DNA of 64,000 bases, taken from Streptomyces sp. AC558_RSS880. Its GTDB lineage: Bacteria; Actinomycetota; Actinomycetes; Streptomycetales; Streptomycetaceae. Shown piece by piece: positions 1 to 9,112 of this stretch (positions are counted from its first letter, which is position 1; every line of letters begins with the position of its first letter). The DNA is taken from assembly GCF_019049255.1 (NCBI RefSeq), contig NZ_JAGMUJ010000040.1, positions 1 to 64,000 of the forward strand, in the 5' to 3' direction. A program made the translations under genes and the position numbers. The notes under the pieces were generated by a model. The model saw only the letters and a list, made by a program, of their open reading frames with translations, was not told the DNA's origin and searched no databases.

Positions 1-482
1 GCCCAGGCCTGCAGGACGGGGGCGGTGGCGGGGTGGTGGGGGGCGGTGGTGTGAAGGAGTGCGATGGCGTGGGCGGCCTTGGCGGGGCCGCGCATGGGGG
101 GTACGGCGGTGGGGGCGGGGGTTCGGTGGAGGCGGGCGAGGAGGGTGGCCGCGGCTTCCCAGGGGGCGGCGTCCGGGTCGTCCGGGTCCACGGGAGTGCC
201 GTACGGCCAGTGGGTGACGAGTCGTCCGTGCAGTTCGGCGGGTGTCGGGGTGAGTGGGGGGAGGAGGATGCCGGGGAGTCGGGTGGCCACGGTGAGACGG
301 AGGGTCAGCTCGGTGGGGTCGGCGTCGGGGGCGTGGGCCTTGGCGACGGTGCCGGCGTGTCGTACGACGGTGGCGTCTTCGCGGGCGGCGAGGGTGGCGG
401 TGGTGCAGCGGCAGGTGCGGGGGCTCGCGTGGGCCGTTGCCGTGACGTGGGCTGTCAGGGCGGGGAGGAGGTCCGTGGTCAC
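1..482 (-). CDS. Phosphotransferase (APH-like) family protein, 3' end cut by window
   Basis: The minus-strand frame from a GTG at 482 runs without stop to the window edge, giving 160 codons. The translation begins VTTDLLPALTAHVTATAH and contains a kinase-N-lobe-like stretch (VVRHAGTVAKAH) and an LHRTPAP segment. This resembles the N-terminal lobe of aminoglycoside/choline phosphotransferase-fold proteins; the catalytic HGD loop would lie outside the window, so the function cannot be confirmed. GC3 is very high, as expected for a real gene. No strong ribosome binding site precedes the GTG, so the start is provisional. Confidence 0.6.
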   Translation of the reverse strand, partial: MTTDLLPALTAHVTATAHASPRTCRCTTATLAAREDATVVRHAGTVAKAHAPDADPTELTLRLTVATRLPGILLPPLTPTPAELHGRLVTHWPYGTPVDPDDPDAAPWEAAATLLARLHRTPAPTAVPPMRGPAKAAHAIALLHTTAPHHPATAPVLQAW

Positions 483-614
483 GGGGTGAGGGTACGGGGC
501 GGCTGCCGGGGCGGCGTGGGCCCGCGCTTGCGGGCGCTCCGCGTTGGGGTGGGCCGGGGGGTGTTCGCGCGACCCGGCGCCAGCGGGGTGCCTCCCCCAG
601 AGGGGGTACCCCCA

Positions 615-684
615 GCGCCCACCCGTGCCGCCCTGGGGGCACCTCCCAGGCCCTTAAGGCACTGGGGGAGGCACGACTGCCCGC
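615..684 (+). repeat. 70-bp dispersed intergenic repeat, copy 1
   Basis: The segment from GCGCCCACCC to ACTGCCCGC is repeated at 31053-31122 with 69 of 70 bases identical (one C/T difference). It contains complementary CTCCCAG/CTGGGGGAG and GTGCC/GGCAC parts, so it can fold. No reading frame is conserved. Confidence 0.8.
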
Positions 685-730
685 GGGAACGGCGGCAGGC
701 GGCCGCAGGCGCAAGAAGCGCGGGCAGAGC

Positions 731-764
731 AATGCCGGCGCAGCTCCCCAGCTGCGCCGGCATT
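731..764. terminator. Strong hairpin terminator
   Basis: There is a perfect 15-bp inverted repeat (731-745 with 750-764) and a 4-base CCCC loop. The plus strand continues with a short T run, the minus strand does not. It lies downstream of the small membrane protein gene on the minus strand and is the obvious transcription stop in this gap. Confidence 0.7.
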
Positions 765-850
765 TTGCCGTCCGCCGCACCCCCGTCCCCACGGGGTTTC
801 ATGGGTGGATGTCCCCGCCCGGACCGCTCTTCCGGGCCTGGGGTCGCTGT

Positions 851-1030
851 TCAGCGCCCCAGCATCTCGCCCACGGACGACGCCTGTGTGGCCACCGTCT
901 CCCACCCGTCGAAGACGAGGAGGAGCAGGACCGCCAGGGGAAGGGCCATCAGCGTCGCCACCAGCGGATGGCGACGCCCCTCGCCGCGTTCCCGCGTGCG
1001 GATCAGCGTCCGCGGTGCCGTGTACGCCAT
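851..1030 (-). CDS. Small single-pass membrane protein, 59 aa
   Basis: The ATG at 1030 is preceded by an AGGAGAGGG-type ribosome binding site about five bases upstream, which decides this start over a longer frame that reaches back to 1150. The protein has a basic N-terminus (RTLIRTRERGEGRR) and then one hydrophobic segment at about residues 22-40 (LVATLMALPLAVLLLLVF), followed by a short acidic tail. The positive-inside rule suggests a cytoplasmic N-terminus. I do not recognise a family or function. Confidence 0.7.
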   Translation of the reverse strand: MAYTAPRTLIRTRERGEGRRHPLVATLMALPLAVLLLLVFDGWETVATQASSVGEMLGR

Positions 1031-1227
1031 GGTCCCTCTCCTGACCGTTTCTGTTGTCGTTGGCAGCGGCGGGCGTCTGACCTCGGGGGACGAGTGCTGC
1101 ACCCGCCGCTTGACCTCAAATCTAGGCGCCGGACCCTCCCTCGACGTCATGCCCTCGTACCGATTGCCGGGCCTCCCGGAGGATGAGCCCCTCCCCCCGG
1201 TGTACTCCCCTGGGTGGAGACGGGGTG

Positions 1228-1503
1228 CTACGCCTCAGGGACATCCCCGAAGGGCCGCCCGCTCTGCCCCGCTTTCTCCGAGCCGTCCTCCCGCGGCACC
1301 GGCTGCTCCACCAGCGCGAGCACCCGGTTCGCCATGAACCGGGCCGTCCGCACCACGGCCCCGGTTCGGGTGACTTCGCTCACTTCCACCACCCCCCGCC
1401 GCACCGCCGTCTCCACCCGGCGCCCGGCCCTGCTCGCCACCACCTCGTACGTACGCGTCGTGTCCCCCGCGTCCACGACGATCTCCACACGGTCACCCTT
1501 CAC
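1228..1503 (-). CDS. Conserved hypothetical protein, 91 aa
   Basis: The GTG at 1503 has an AAGGGGGA ribosome binding site about eight bases upstream. The product starts VKGDRVEIVVDAGDTTRTYE and is a compact, beta-rich, charged soluble protein with no signal peptide or membrane segment. Similar sequences are conserved in Streptomyces next to a Ser/Thr kinase gene, from memory of the family, but no function is known to me. It is divergent from the kinase gene; about 200 bases separate their starts and probably carry both promoters. Confidence 0.7.
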   Translation of the reverse strand: MKGDRVEIVVDAGDTTRTYEVVASRAGRRVETAVRRGVVEVSEVTRTGAVVRTARFMANRVLALVEQPVPREDGSEKAGQSGRPFGDVPEA

Positions 1504-1704
1504 GCGATCAATCCCCCTTCGCCGTCGGGTGGTTGGGACCATCGGCCGCGCGAACCAGGCTTGCCCGCGCGCTCCCTGACCACTCTTCAAGTCTCCCACC
1601 CCCCACTGACAATCCACCGCCCCGAGAGGGCGCGGCCTCTGCGCGCGGGCGGCCGTGGAAACGTAAGCTGTGGCACGTCACAGGACCGGGCAGCGGGGAT
1701 GAAC

Positions 1705-2991
1705 ATGGCGATGATGCGCCTGAGGCGCGAGGACCCGCGCGTCGTCGGCTCTTTCAGGCTCCACCGACGACTCGGCGCGGGCGGGATGGGCGTGGTCTAC
1801 CTGGGCTCCGACAAGAAGGGGCAGCGGGTCGCGCTGAAGGTCATCCGGCCCGACCTGGCCGAGGACCAGGAGTTCCGCTCACGGTTCGCGCGCGAGGTGT
1901 CGGCGGCCCGCCGCATCCGCGGCGGCTGCACGGCCCGGCTGGTGGCCGCGGACCTCGACGCGGACCGTCCCTGGTTCGCCACGCAGTACGTGCCGGGGCC
2001 CTCGCTGCACGACAAGGTCGCCGACGAGGGGCCGCTCGGCGCGGCCGACGTCGCCGCCGTCGGCGCGGCCCTCTCCGAGGGACTGGTCGCCGTGCACGAG
2101 GCCGGTGTGGTGCACCGGGACCTCAAGCCGTCCAACATCCTGCTGTCCCCGAAGGGGCCGCGGATCATCGACTTCGGCATCGCGTGGGCGACCGGCGCGT
2201 CGACGCTCACGCACGTCGGCACGGCGGTCGGCTCGCCCGGTTTCCTCGCCCCGGAGCAGGTGCGCGGCGCGGCCGTCACCCCGGCCACGGACGTGTTCTC
2301 GCTCGGCGCCACGCTCGCGTACGCGTCGATGGGCGACTCGCCCTTCGGGCACGGCAGTTCCGAGGTGATGCTGTACCGCGTGGTGCACGAGGAGGCCCAG
2401 CTGCGCGGCGTCCCGGACGCCCTGGCCCCCCTCGTCCGCGCGTGTCTGGCGAAGAACCCCGAGGAGCGGCCCAGCACGCTCCAGCTGTCGCTGCGGCTCA
2501 AGGAGATCGCCGCGCGGGAGGCCCAGGGCCTCGCCGACGTGCGTCCGCCGGCCCCGCGCGACGCCGAGACGGAGCGGCCGACCGGACGCCTCGCGGACAC
2601 CTACCCGGAGCGGGCGCAGCGCCGGCAGAGCGGTCAGGGAACCCCGCCGCCGCGCAGACGCGGTCCCGCGCCCAGGAACAGCGGCTCGTCCCCCGGACGG
2701 AACAACCGGAGCGTGCCCCCTTCGCGGAGCGGCTCCTCGCGCGACGGCTCCCCGCACAGCTCCCCGCGCGGAGGCACTCCGTCACGGTCCGGTCCGCGCC
2801 CCACGCCGGCGTCCCGCAACACCACCCGGTCCGGCACCGGTGCCCGTCGTCCGGGACCCCGGACGACCGGGACCGGCCTGCGGCCGGCCAATCCGCGCCT
2901 GCTCAGGCAGCGGCTGTTCGTGTTCGTCGTCGTGACGCTGGTGGTGGCGCTGGGTATCGCACTGGTGCAGGGCTGCCAGGGCCCCGGCTAG
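1705..2991 (+). CDS. Membrane-anchored Ser/Thr protein kinase (Hanks type)
   Basis: All kinase landmarks are present: glycine loop GAGGMG at about residue 23, ATP lysine in VALK at 45, catalytic HRDLKPSN with Asp at about 139, IDFG, and an APE-type motif (FLAPEQ). The domain ends near residue 270. A long Ser/Arg/Pro-rich, probably disordered linker follows, then one membrane helix in the last 26 residues (FVFVVVTLVVALGIALV) and a five- to six-residue tail. There is therefore no extracytoplasmic sensor domain such as PASTA. ATG 1705 has a GCGGGG site just upstream; an ATG at 1699 would add two residues. Substrate unknown. Confidence 0.9.
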   Translation: MAMMRLRREDPRVVGSFRLHRRLGAGGMGVVYLGSDKKGQRVALKVIRPDLAEDQEFRSRFAREVSAARRIRGGCTARLVAADLDADRPWFATQYVPGPSLHDKVADEGPLGAADVAAVGAALSEGLVAVHEAGVVHRDLKPSNILLSPKGPRIIDFGIAWATGASTLTHVGTAVGSPGFLAPEQVRGAAVTPATDVFSLGATLAYASMGDSPFGHGSSEVMLYRVVHEEAQLRGVPDALAPLVRACLAKNPEERPSTLQLSLRLKEIAAREAQGLADVRPPAPRDAETERPTGRLADTYPERAQRRQSGQGTPPPRRRGPAPRNSGSSPGRNNRSVPPSRSGSSRDGSPHSSPRGGTPSRSGPRPTPASRNTTRSGTGARRPGPRTTGTGLRPANPRLLRQRLFVFVVVTLVVALGIALVQGCQGPG

Positions 2992-3019
2992 GAACCCGGC
3001 AGCAACGACATCCGGGCCG

Positions 3020-3838
3020 CTACTCCCCTGGACGTCCCGTGGCCACCGCGTAGAAGGCGACCGCCGCGGCGGCTCCCACGTTGAGGGAGTCGACGCCGTG
3101 CGACATCGGGATGCGGACCCGTTCGTCGGCGGCGGCCAGGGCCCGGCCGGACAGACCGGACCCTTCCGCGCCCAGCATCAGAGCCACCCGGTCCATGCGG
3201 TGCGGTGCCACCTCGTCCAGGGCCCGGGCCTGCTCGTCGGGGGTGAGGGCGAGCAGCCTGAACCCGGCCTCGCGCACCGCCTCCAGTTGCTCGGGCCAGG
3301 TGTCCAGACGGGCGTACGGCACGGAGAAGACCGCGCCCATGGAGACCTTGACGCTGCGGCGGTAGAGAGGGTCGGCGCAGTCCGGGGAGAGCAGGACGGC
3401 GTCCATGCCGAGGGCCGCCGCGGAGCGGAAGATCGCGCCGATGTTGGTGTGGTCGTTGACCGACTCCATGACGACGACGCGGTGGGCGGTCCGGAGCACG
3501 TCGGCCGCCGCGGGCAGCGGTGTGCGCTGCATGGAGGCGAGCGCGCCACGGTGCACGTGGTAGCCGGTGACCTGTTCGGCGAGCGCGGGGTCGACGACGT
3601 ACACCGGGGCGGTGGCCCGGTCGATGACGTCGCGCATGACGTCGACCCACTTCGCGGACAGCAGCATCGACCGCATGGCGTAGCCCGCTTCCCCGGCGCG
3701 CCTGATGACCTTCTCGCCCTCGGCGATGAACAGGCCCTCGGCGGGTTCGCGGCGGCGGCGCAGTTCCACGTCGGTCAGGCCGGTGTAGTCGTGCAGCCGC
3801 GGGTCGGCGGGGTCGTCGACGGTGATGAGTCCGGCCAT
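3020..3838 (-). CDS. TrmH/SpoU-family RNA 2'-O-methyltransferase
   Basis: This 272-residue protein has the three SpoU signature motifs: NIGAIFRSAAALG at about residue 130 (motif 1), LGAEGSGLS (motif 2) and IPMSHGVDSLNVGAAAAVAFY near the C-terminus (motif 3). These form the trefoil-knot SAM site. It should methylate ribose 2'-OH groups in tRNA or rRNA; the exact target cannot be told from sequence. Its ATG lies one base beyond the stop of the upstream siroheme gene, so it is probably co-transcribed with it. A second SpoU gene occurs at 57906-58766. Confidence 0.9.
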   Translation of the reverse strand: MAGLITVDDPADPRLHDYTGLTDVELRRRREPAEGLFIAEGEKVIRRAGEAGYAMRSMLLSAKWVDVMRDVIDRATAPVYVVDPALAEQVTGYHVHRGALASMQRTPLPAAADVLRTAHRVVVMESVNDHTNIGAIFRSAAALGMDAVLLSPDCADPLYRRSVKVSMGAVFSVPYARLDTWPEQLEAVREAGFRLLALTPDEQARALDEVAPHRMDRVALMLGAEGSGLSGRALAAADERVRIPMSHGVDSLNVGAAAAVAFYAVATGRPGE

Positions 3839-3839
3839 G

Positions 3840-5072
3840 TCACGCCGTCCCGCGCGGGCCCACGGCGACGACCTCGCCGATGACGATGACGGCCGGCGGC
3901 CTGACCTCCTGGGCGGCGGCCGTTTCGGCGACCGTGGCGAGGGTGGCGTCGACCCGGCGCTGGGCGGCCGTGGTGCCCTCCTGGACGAGGGCGACCGGGG
4001 TGTCGGGGGACTTGCCGTTGGCCATCAGGGTCTCGGCGATCCGGCCGATCTTGTCGACGCCCATGAGGACGACGAGGGTGCCGGTCAGCTTCGCCAGGGA
4101 CGGCCAGTCGACCAGGGAGCGCTCGTCGTCGGGGGCGACATGGCCGCTGACCACGGTGAACTCGTGCGCCACACCGCGATGGGTGACGGGGATGCCGGCC
4201 GCGCCCGGGACCGAGATGGAGCTGGAGATGCCGGGGACGACGGTGCAGGGGATGCCCGCTTCGGCGAGCGCGTGGAGTTCCTCCATGCCGCGGCCGAAGA
4301 CGTACGGGTCTCCGCCCTTGAGCCGGACCACCGACTTGCCCTGCTTGGCGTGCTCGATCAGCGCGTTGTTGATGGCCTCCTGGGCCATGAAACGGCCGTA
4401 GGGGATCTTCGCCGCGTCGATCACCTCGACGTGCGGCGGGAGTTCGGCGAGCAGGTCGCGCGGGCCGAGCCGGTCGGCGATGACGACGTCGGCCTCGGCG
4501 AGCAGGCGGCGGCCGCGCACGGTGATCAGGTCCGGGTCGCCGGGGCCGCCGCCGACGAGGGCGACGCCCGGGGTGCGGGTGCGGTGGTGCGGGGCGACCA
4601 GGGTGCCGTCGCGCAGGCCCTCGACCACGGCGTCGCGGATGGCCGCGGTGCGGCGGGGGTCGCGGCCGCGCGCCTCCGTCGTGAGGACGGCCACCGTGAC
4701 GCCCTCGCTGGAGCCCGTGGCCGGGGTCCACGCCGTCGCCGCGTCGGCGTCGTCCGAGCGGACGCACCACACGCGGTGCGCTTCCGCCTCGGCGGAGGCA
4801 CGGGTGTTCGCCTCGGTGTCGCTGGTGGCGATGAGGGCGTACCAGGCGGTCGCGAGGTCGCCTTCGGCGTAGGGGCGCCGGTGCCAGGTGATCTCGCCGG
4901 CGTCCGCCATGGCCTCCACGGAGGGGGTGGCCTCGGGGGACACGAGGTGGACGTCGGCGCCGGCGGCGATCAGGGCGGGGAGGCGGCGTTGGGCGACCTG
5001 GCCGCCGCCGAGGACGACCACGCGGCGGCCGGTGAGGCGGAGGCCTACGGGGTAGGCGGGGTGTTCGGCCAT
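3840..5072 (-). CDS. cobA: Siroheme synthase / uroporphyrinogen-III C-methyltransferase (CysG/CobA type)
   Basis: The 410-residue product is a fusion. Residues 1 to about 150 form the precorrin-2 dehydrogenase/ferrochelatase half, with the NAD-binding GGGQVAQRRLPAL motif. Residues from about 160 form the SAM-dependent uroporphyrinogen-III methyltransferase (VGGGPGDPDLITVRG, KGGDPYVFGRG, VVPGISS). It makes precorrin-2, shared by siroheme and cobalamin. The ATG at 5072 has a GAGGAG site eight bases upstream and fixes the start; an open frame continues far upstream but is antisense overlap. It lies downstream of the bluB-cobT fusion. The name cobA or cysG is used for such genes in Streptomyces. 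Confidence 0.9.
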   Translation of the reverse strand: MAEHPAYPVGLRLTGRRVVVLGGGQVAQRRLPALIAAGADVHLVSPEATPSVEAMADAGEITWHRRPYAEGDLATAWYALIATSDTEANTRASAEAEAHRVWCVRSDDADAATAWTPATGSSEGVTVAVLTTEARGRDPRRTAAIRDAVVEGLRDGTLVAPHHRTRTPGVALVGGGPGDPDLITVRGRRLLAEADVVIADRLGPRDLLAELPPHVEVIDAAKIPYGRFMAQEAINNALIEHAKQGKSVVRLKGGDPYVFGRGMEELHALAEAGIPCTVVPGISSSISVPGAAGIPVTHRGVAHEFTVVSGHVAPDDERSLVDWPSLAKLTGTLVVLMGVDKIGRIAETLMANGKSPDTPVALVQEGTTAAQRRVDATLATVAETAAAQEVRPPAVIVIGEVVAVGPRGTA

Positions 5073-5212
5073 CAGGTGAGGCTCCTCGGACAAGCGGTGG
5101 GTCAGCGGGCACGCTGCAGCTTCGGAGCGGGCCTGACGTGGGGATTTTAAGCGCGCGTCCGGTGGGGGCCGGGGTGGGTGGGGTGTTTTCCCCAGCCCTC
5201 CCCTTCCCGAAA

Positions 5213-5305
5213 CCGGGGGCGCTGCCCCCGGCCCCCGCACGTGCGGGTGGGTGGACGGCTGTGCCCACCCGTTCCGCTCTGCGGAACGATTGCCCACAGC
5301 CGTCC
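5213..5305 (-). terminator. Compound hairpin terminator after bluB-cobT
   Basis: An outer 11-bp stem (5253-5263 with 5295-5305) encloses an inner 8-bp hairpin (5270-5277 with 5281-5288). A separate 8-bp GC hairpin lies at 5213-5231. The outer stem begins four bases after the stop of the bluB-cobT gene. The GC hairpin resembles a common Streptomyces intergenic element also seen near 52754-52772. Confidence 0.7.
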
Positions 5306-5308
5306 AGG

Positions 5309-8300
5309 CTACTTCTCGGTCACCCCGGCCGAATCGAAGGTCGCCACCTCGTGCATGGCCCGCGCCGTGCTCTGGACCAGGGGGAGCGCCAGCAGCGCGC
5401 CCGTGCCCTCGCCGAGGCGGAGGTCGAGGTCGACCAGGGGGCGCAGGCCCAGTTTGTTGAGGGCGGCGACGTGACCGGGCTCGGCGCTGCGGTGGCCCGC
5501 GATGCAGGCGGCCAGGACCTCGGGGGCGATGGCCCGGGCCACCAGGGCGGCGGCGCCGGCGCTGACGCCGTCCAGGATCACCGGCGTACGCAGCGACGCG
5601 CCGCCGAGGAGCAGGCCCACCATGGCGGCGTGCTCGAAGCCGCCGACGGCGGCCAGGACGCCGACGGGGTCGGCCGGGTCCGGCTGGTGGAGCTCCAGGG
5701 CGCGGCGGACGACCTCGGTCTTGCGGGCGAGGGTCTCGTCGTTGATGCCGGTGCCGCGGCCGGTGACCTCGGCCGGGTCGGCACCGGTGAAGACGGAGAT
5801 GAGGGCGGCGGACGCGGTGGTGTTCGCGATGCCCATCTCGCCGGTGAGGAGGGCCTTGTTGCCGGCCGCGACCAGGTCGCGGGCGGTCTCGATGCCGACC
5901 TCGATGGCCTTCTTGGCCTCCTCGCGGGTCATCGCGGGCCCGGTGGTCATGTCGGACGTACCGGCGCGGATCTTGCGCGGCAGCAGACCGGGGGTGGCCG
6001 GGAGGTCGGAGGAGACGCCCACGTCGACGACGCAGACCTCCGCGCCGACCTGGGTGGCGAAGGCGTTGCAGACCGCTCCCCCGCCGAGGAAGTTGGCCAC
6101 CATCTGGGCGGTGACCTCCTGCGGCCAGGGGGTGACGCCCTGGGCGTGCACACCGTGGTCCCCGGCGAAGATCGCGACGGCCGCGGGCTCCGGGATGGGC
6201 GGCGGGCACTGGCGGGACAGGCCGGACAGCTGGGCGGAGATGATCTCCAGCATGCCGAGCGCCCCGGCCGGCTTGGTCATGCGCTTCTGGCGCTCCCACG
6301 CCTCGCCGAGGGCCTTGGCGTCCAGCGGACGGATCTGTGCGACGGTCTCGGCGAGCAGGTCGTGGGGGTCCTCTCCGGGCAGGGCACGACGGCCGTACGT
6401 CTCCTCGTGCACGACCCAGGACAGCGGGCGGCGCTTGGACCAGCCGGCCTGCATCAGCTCGGGCTCGTCCGGGAACTCGTCGACGTAGCCCACGCACAGG
6501 TAGGCGACGACCTCGAGGTGCTCGGGGAGCCCCAGCGCACGGACCATCTCGCGCTCGTCGAAGAAGCTGACCCAGCCGACGCCGAGGCCTTCGGCGCGGG
6601 CGGCGAGCCAGAGGTTCTCCACCGCGAGCGCGGAGGAGTACGGCGCCATCTGCGGCTGGGTGTGCCGGCCGAGGGTGTGCCGGCCGCCGCGGGTGGGGTC
6701 GGCGGTGACGACGATGTTCACCGGGGTGTCGAGGATGGCCTCGATCTTCAGTTCCTTGAACTGCTTCGCCCGGCCCTTGGGCAGCGACTTGGCGTAGGCG
6801 TCGCGCTGGCGCACGGCCAGTTCGTGCATGCTGCGCCGGGTCTCGGCGGAGCGGATGACGACGAAGTCCCAGGGCTGCGAGTGGCCGACGGAGGGCGCGG
6901 TGTGGGCGGCCTCCAGGACGCGGAGCAGCACCTCGTGCGGGATGGGGTCGCTGCGGAAGCCGTTGCGGATGTCCCGGCGTTCGCGCATGACCTTCAGTAC
7001 GGCCTCGCGCTCGGCGTCGTCGTAGCCGGGGGCGGCCGGACCGGTGGGGCGCGCGGCTTCCGCGTCCACGCCGGCGCCCTGGGTGTCGAGGTCGTCGGGG
7101 CTCTGCGCGGGTTCGGCGTCCGCCTCGCGGGGTTCCCCGGTGGGGACGGCCACGCCCTGGGGCGGGGTCGGCGCGAGGTGCGGGATGGTGGGCACGGTGC
7201 CGTCCACGGGGACGGACTCCCCCACGGGCCGGCCCGGCTCGGGCTCCGGGGGGACGGTGCCGGTCAGGGGGGTGGCGGGAGTCTGCTGGGGGCCCTGGAC
7301 CGGGGCCGCGTCGGACTCGGCCGCGCCCGTGCCGATGACGGGGACGGCGTCGGCCGCCTCGTCGGTGGCACGGGGTGTCTCCGGGCCTACGGCGGCCGGG
7401 ACCTCGGGCGTGGGGGTCTCCGGGAGGGCTTCGTCGCCCGGCGTCCCGGAAGCGGGTGCGGCGGCTTCGGCCGCGGTGCCGTCCGCTTCCGCGGCGGGAG
7501 TCCCGGGGAGTACGGCGGTGTCGGCGCCCGGCGCGGGGGCGTCCGGGGAAGCCTCGGACGTCGGGGCGGGCTCCGGAGCGAAAGCCTCCGCACCTGGCAC
7601 CGGAACGGCCCGGGCAGCCTCGGGCCCTTCGACGGCACCCGCGCCGGCCGCCTCGACGGCCTGCGGCGGGGCGGGTTCGGCACCCGGCACCTGGTCGGTC
7701 TGCGAGAACTCGGCCGCCTCGGTGGCCTGCGCCACGGCAGCACCAGGCGGCACCTGGACGGCCTGGGACGCCTCGGCCTCCTGCGCGGACTCCGGCGCGA
7801 CGGCCTCCGGTCCGGGCGACTCAGCCTGCGGAACCTCCGCCTCCTGGGCGTGGTCCGGGGCGTCGGCCACCGCACCCGGTGCCTGAGCGTCCTGTGGCGC
7901 CTCCGCCGCCCGGGGCTGTACCGGTACGGCGGCCTCCGCGCCCGCCGCCGCGTCGGCCTGCGGTGCTGCGGGGCCGAGACCCGGCACCTGAGCGCCGTGG
8001 GAAGCGTCCGTCCCCGGGACGTACTCGGAAACGGCGGCCCGCGGTGCCTCGGCGACCTGAGCGGGGTCCGGCACGACGGCCGGAGCGGCGGGCACGGCGA
8101 CCGGTGCCTGATCTGTCTGCGGTACCTCGGCCGCCAGGGCGTGCTCGGGTGCCGCGGGCTCGGCGGACGGCGCTTCGGCGGCCGGGGACGCCTCCGGCTC
8201 CTGGGCGTGCTCCGGTGCCGCGGGCTCGGCGGACGGGGTGAGCCCGGGTGCGGGTGCCTGGGCCGCCTCGGCGGTCCGCGGCGCCTCGGCCGCCTGCTCG

Positions 8301-9112
8301 GGACCGGCGGCGGGCGTGTCGGGCAGGCCGTGATCCGGGCCCGGGACGGGCCCCGGTTCCCCGCCCCCGGCCGGAACGCTCGCCGCGGCCTCGGCGCCGC
8401 CCGCGGCGGCACCGGGTCCGGTTTCCCCGGCCTCGGCCTCACCGGCGCCGGCGACCGCGACACCCCCGGTGTCCTGCGCGGCGATCGCGACAGCGGTACC
8501 CGCCGTGTCCTGTCGTACCGCCTCCGTGGCGACGCGGGCCACGACCGCCTGGGCCGCGTCCATCGGCTCCGGAGCCGGAACAACCGTTTCCCCGGCCACC
8601 GCCCCCGGACCCACCGTGGGCTGCGCGCCCCAGGGCGCCGCGGCCTGCGGTACCGCCGCCGCCTCGCGCGCGTGCGGAACGTCGAGGTACTCGGGGCCGA
8701 GGGACGGCGGACCGGCCTGGCGGGCCGGCACGTCGGCGGGACCGCGGTCGGCGAGGGAGCGCACCGGGCCGGCGTTGACGTCGGGGATGGGCGGGCCGAG
8801 GTGCAGCGGGCGGCGCGGCGCCGGCTGCGGCGGCTCGGGGAGCCGGACGCCGCCGAGGTCGACCGAGCCGCTGTCGCGGCCGGCCATCTCGTGCGGGCCC
8901 GGCTGGTGCACGGTCTCGACGACCGGCTCGGGCGCGGGCGGGGCGATCTCGTTGCCCCACGCGCTCTGCGCGCCGGGCAGCAACAGGTCTTCGTCCTCGG
9001 CGGGACTGTCGGAGAGGTAGGCGTACGCGTCGGGCGCGGGGACGCCCGGCTGCTCCACCATGCCTGCGTTCTCCGGCAGTCCCTCGCCCGGGACCTGGCC
9101 GGTGTCGGTCAT
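5309..9112 (-). CDS. cobT: BluB-CobT fusion with long disordered N-terminus
   Basis: This 1267-residue protein has three parts. Residues 1 to about 690 are low-complexity, Pro/Ala/Glu-rich and imperfectly repetitive, probably disordered. Residues about 695-905 are a BluB-like flavin-dependent 5,6-dimethylbenzimidazole synthase (RRDIRNGF, GHSQPWDFVVIRS). Residues about 915-1267 are CobT, nicotinate-nucleotide:DMB phosphoribosyltransferase, with FAGDHGVHAQGVTPWP and LGEGTGA carrying the likely catalytic Glu. One polypeptide would therefore make the lower ligand and activate it for cobalamin. ATG 9112 has a GAGGGG site. Family CobT proteins alone are about 350 residues. Confidence 0.9.
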   Translation of the reverse strand: MTDTGQVPGEGLPENAGMVEQPGVPAPDAYAYLSDSPAEDEDLLLPGAQSAWGNEIAPPAPEPVVETVHQPGPHEMAGRDSGSVDLGGVRLPEPPQPAPRRPLHLGPPIPDVNAGPVRSLADRGPADVPARQAGPPSLGPEYLDVPHAREAAAVPQAAAPWGAQPTVGPGAVAGETVVPAPEPMDAAQAVVARVATEAVRQDTAGTAVAIAAQDTGGVAVAGAGEAEAGETGPGAAAGGAEAAASVPAGGGEPGPVPGPDHGLPDTPAAGPEQAAEAPRTAEAAQAPAPGLTPSAEPAAPEHAQEPEASPAAEAPSAEPAAPEHALAAEVPQTDQAPVAVPAAPAVVPDPAQVAEAPRAAVSEYVPGTDASHGAQVPGLGPAAPQADAAAGAEAAVPVQPRAAEAPQDAQAPGAVADAPDHAQEAEVPQAESPGPEAVAPESAQEAEASQAVQVPPGAAVAQATEAAEFSQTDQVPGAEPAPPQAVEAAGAGAVEGPEAARAVPVPGAEAFAPEPAPTSEASPDAPAPGADTAVLPGTPAAEADGTAAEAAAPASGTPGDEALPETPTPEVPAAVGPETPRATDEAADAVPVIGTGAAESDAAPVQGPQQTPATPLTGTVPPEPEPGRPVGESVPVDGTVPTIPHLAPTPPQGVAVPTGEPREADAEPAQSPDDLDTQGAGVDAEAARPTGPAAPGYDDAEREAVLKVMRERRDIRNGFRSDPIPHEVLLRVLEAAHTAPSVGHSQPWDFVVIRSAETRRSMHELAVRQRDAYAKSLPKGRAKQFKELKIEAILDTPVNIVVTADPTRGGRHTLGRHTQPQMAPYSSALAVENLWLAARAEGLGVGWVSFFDEREMVRALGLPEHLEVVAYLCVGYVDEFPDEPELMQAGWSKRRPLSWVVHEETYGRRALPGEDPHDLLAETVAQIRPLDAKALGEAWERQKRMTKPAGALGMLEIISAQLSGLSRQCPPPIPEPAAVAIFAGDHGVHAQGVTPWPQEVTAQMVANFLGGGAVCNAFATQVGAEVCVVDVGVSSDLPATPGLLPRKIRAGTSDMTTGPAMTREEAKKAIEVGIETARDLVAAGNKALLTGEMGIANTTASAALISVFTGADPAEVTGRGTGINDETLARKTEVVRRALELHQPDPADPVGVLAAVGGFEHAAMVGLLLGGASLRTPVILDGVSAGAAALVARAIAPEVLAACIAGHRSAEPGHVAALNKLGLRPLVDLDLRLGEGTGALLALPLVQSTARAMHEVATFDSAGVTEK

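Larger units (their letters stand above)
483..850. other. Intergenic region with repeat and hairpin
   Basis: This 368-base stretch holds no convincing gene. It contains one copy of a 70-base dispersed repeat (615-684) and a strong hairpin (731-764). The open frames seen here are by-products of high GC. Confidence 0.6.

Noticed and set aside
479..802. A 107-codon minus-strand frame across the first intergenic gap
   Set aside because: It spans the hairpin and repeat, ends within the start of the phosphotransferase frame and has no motif.
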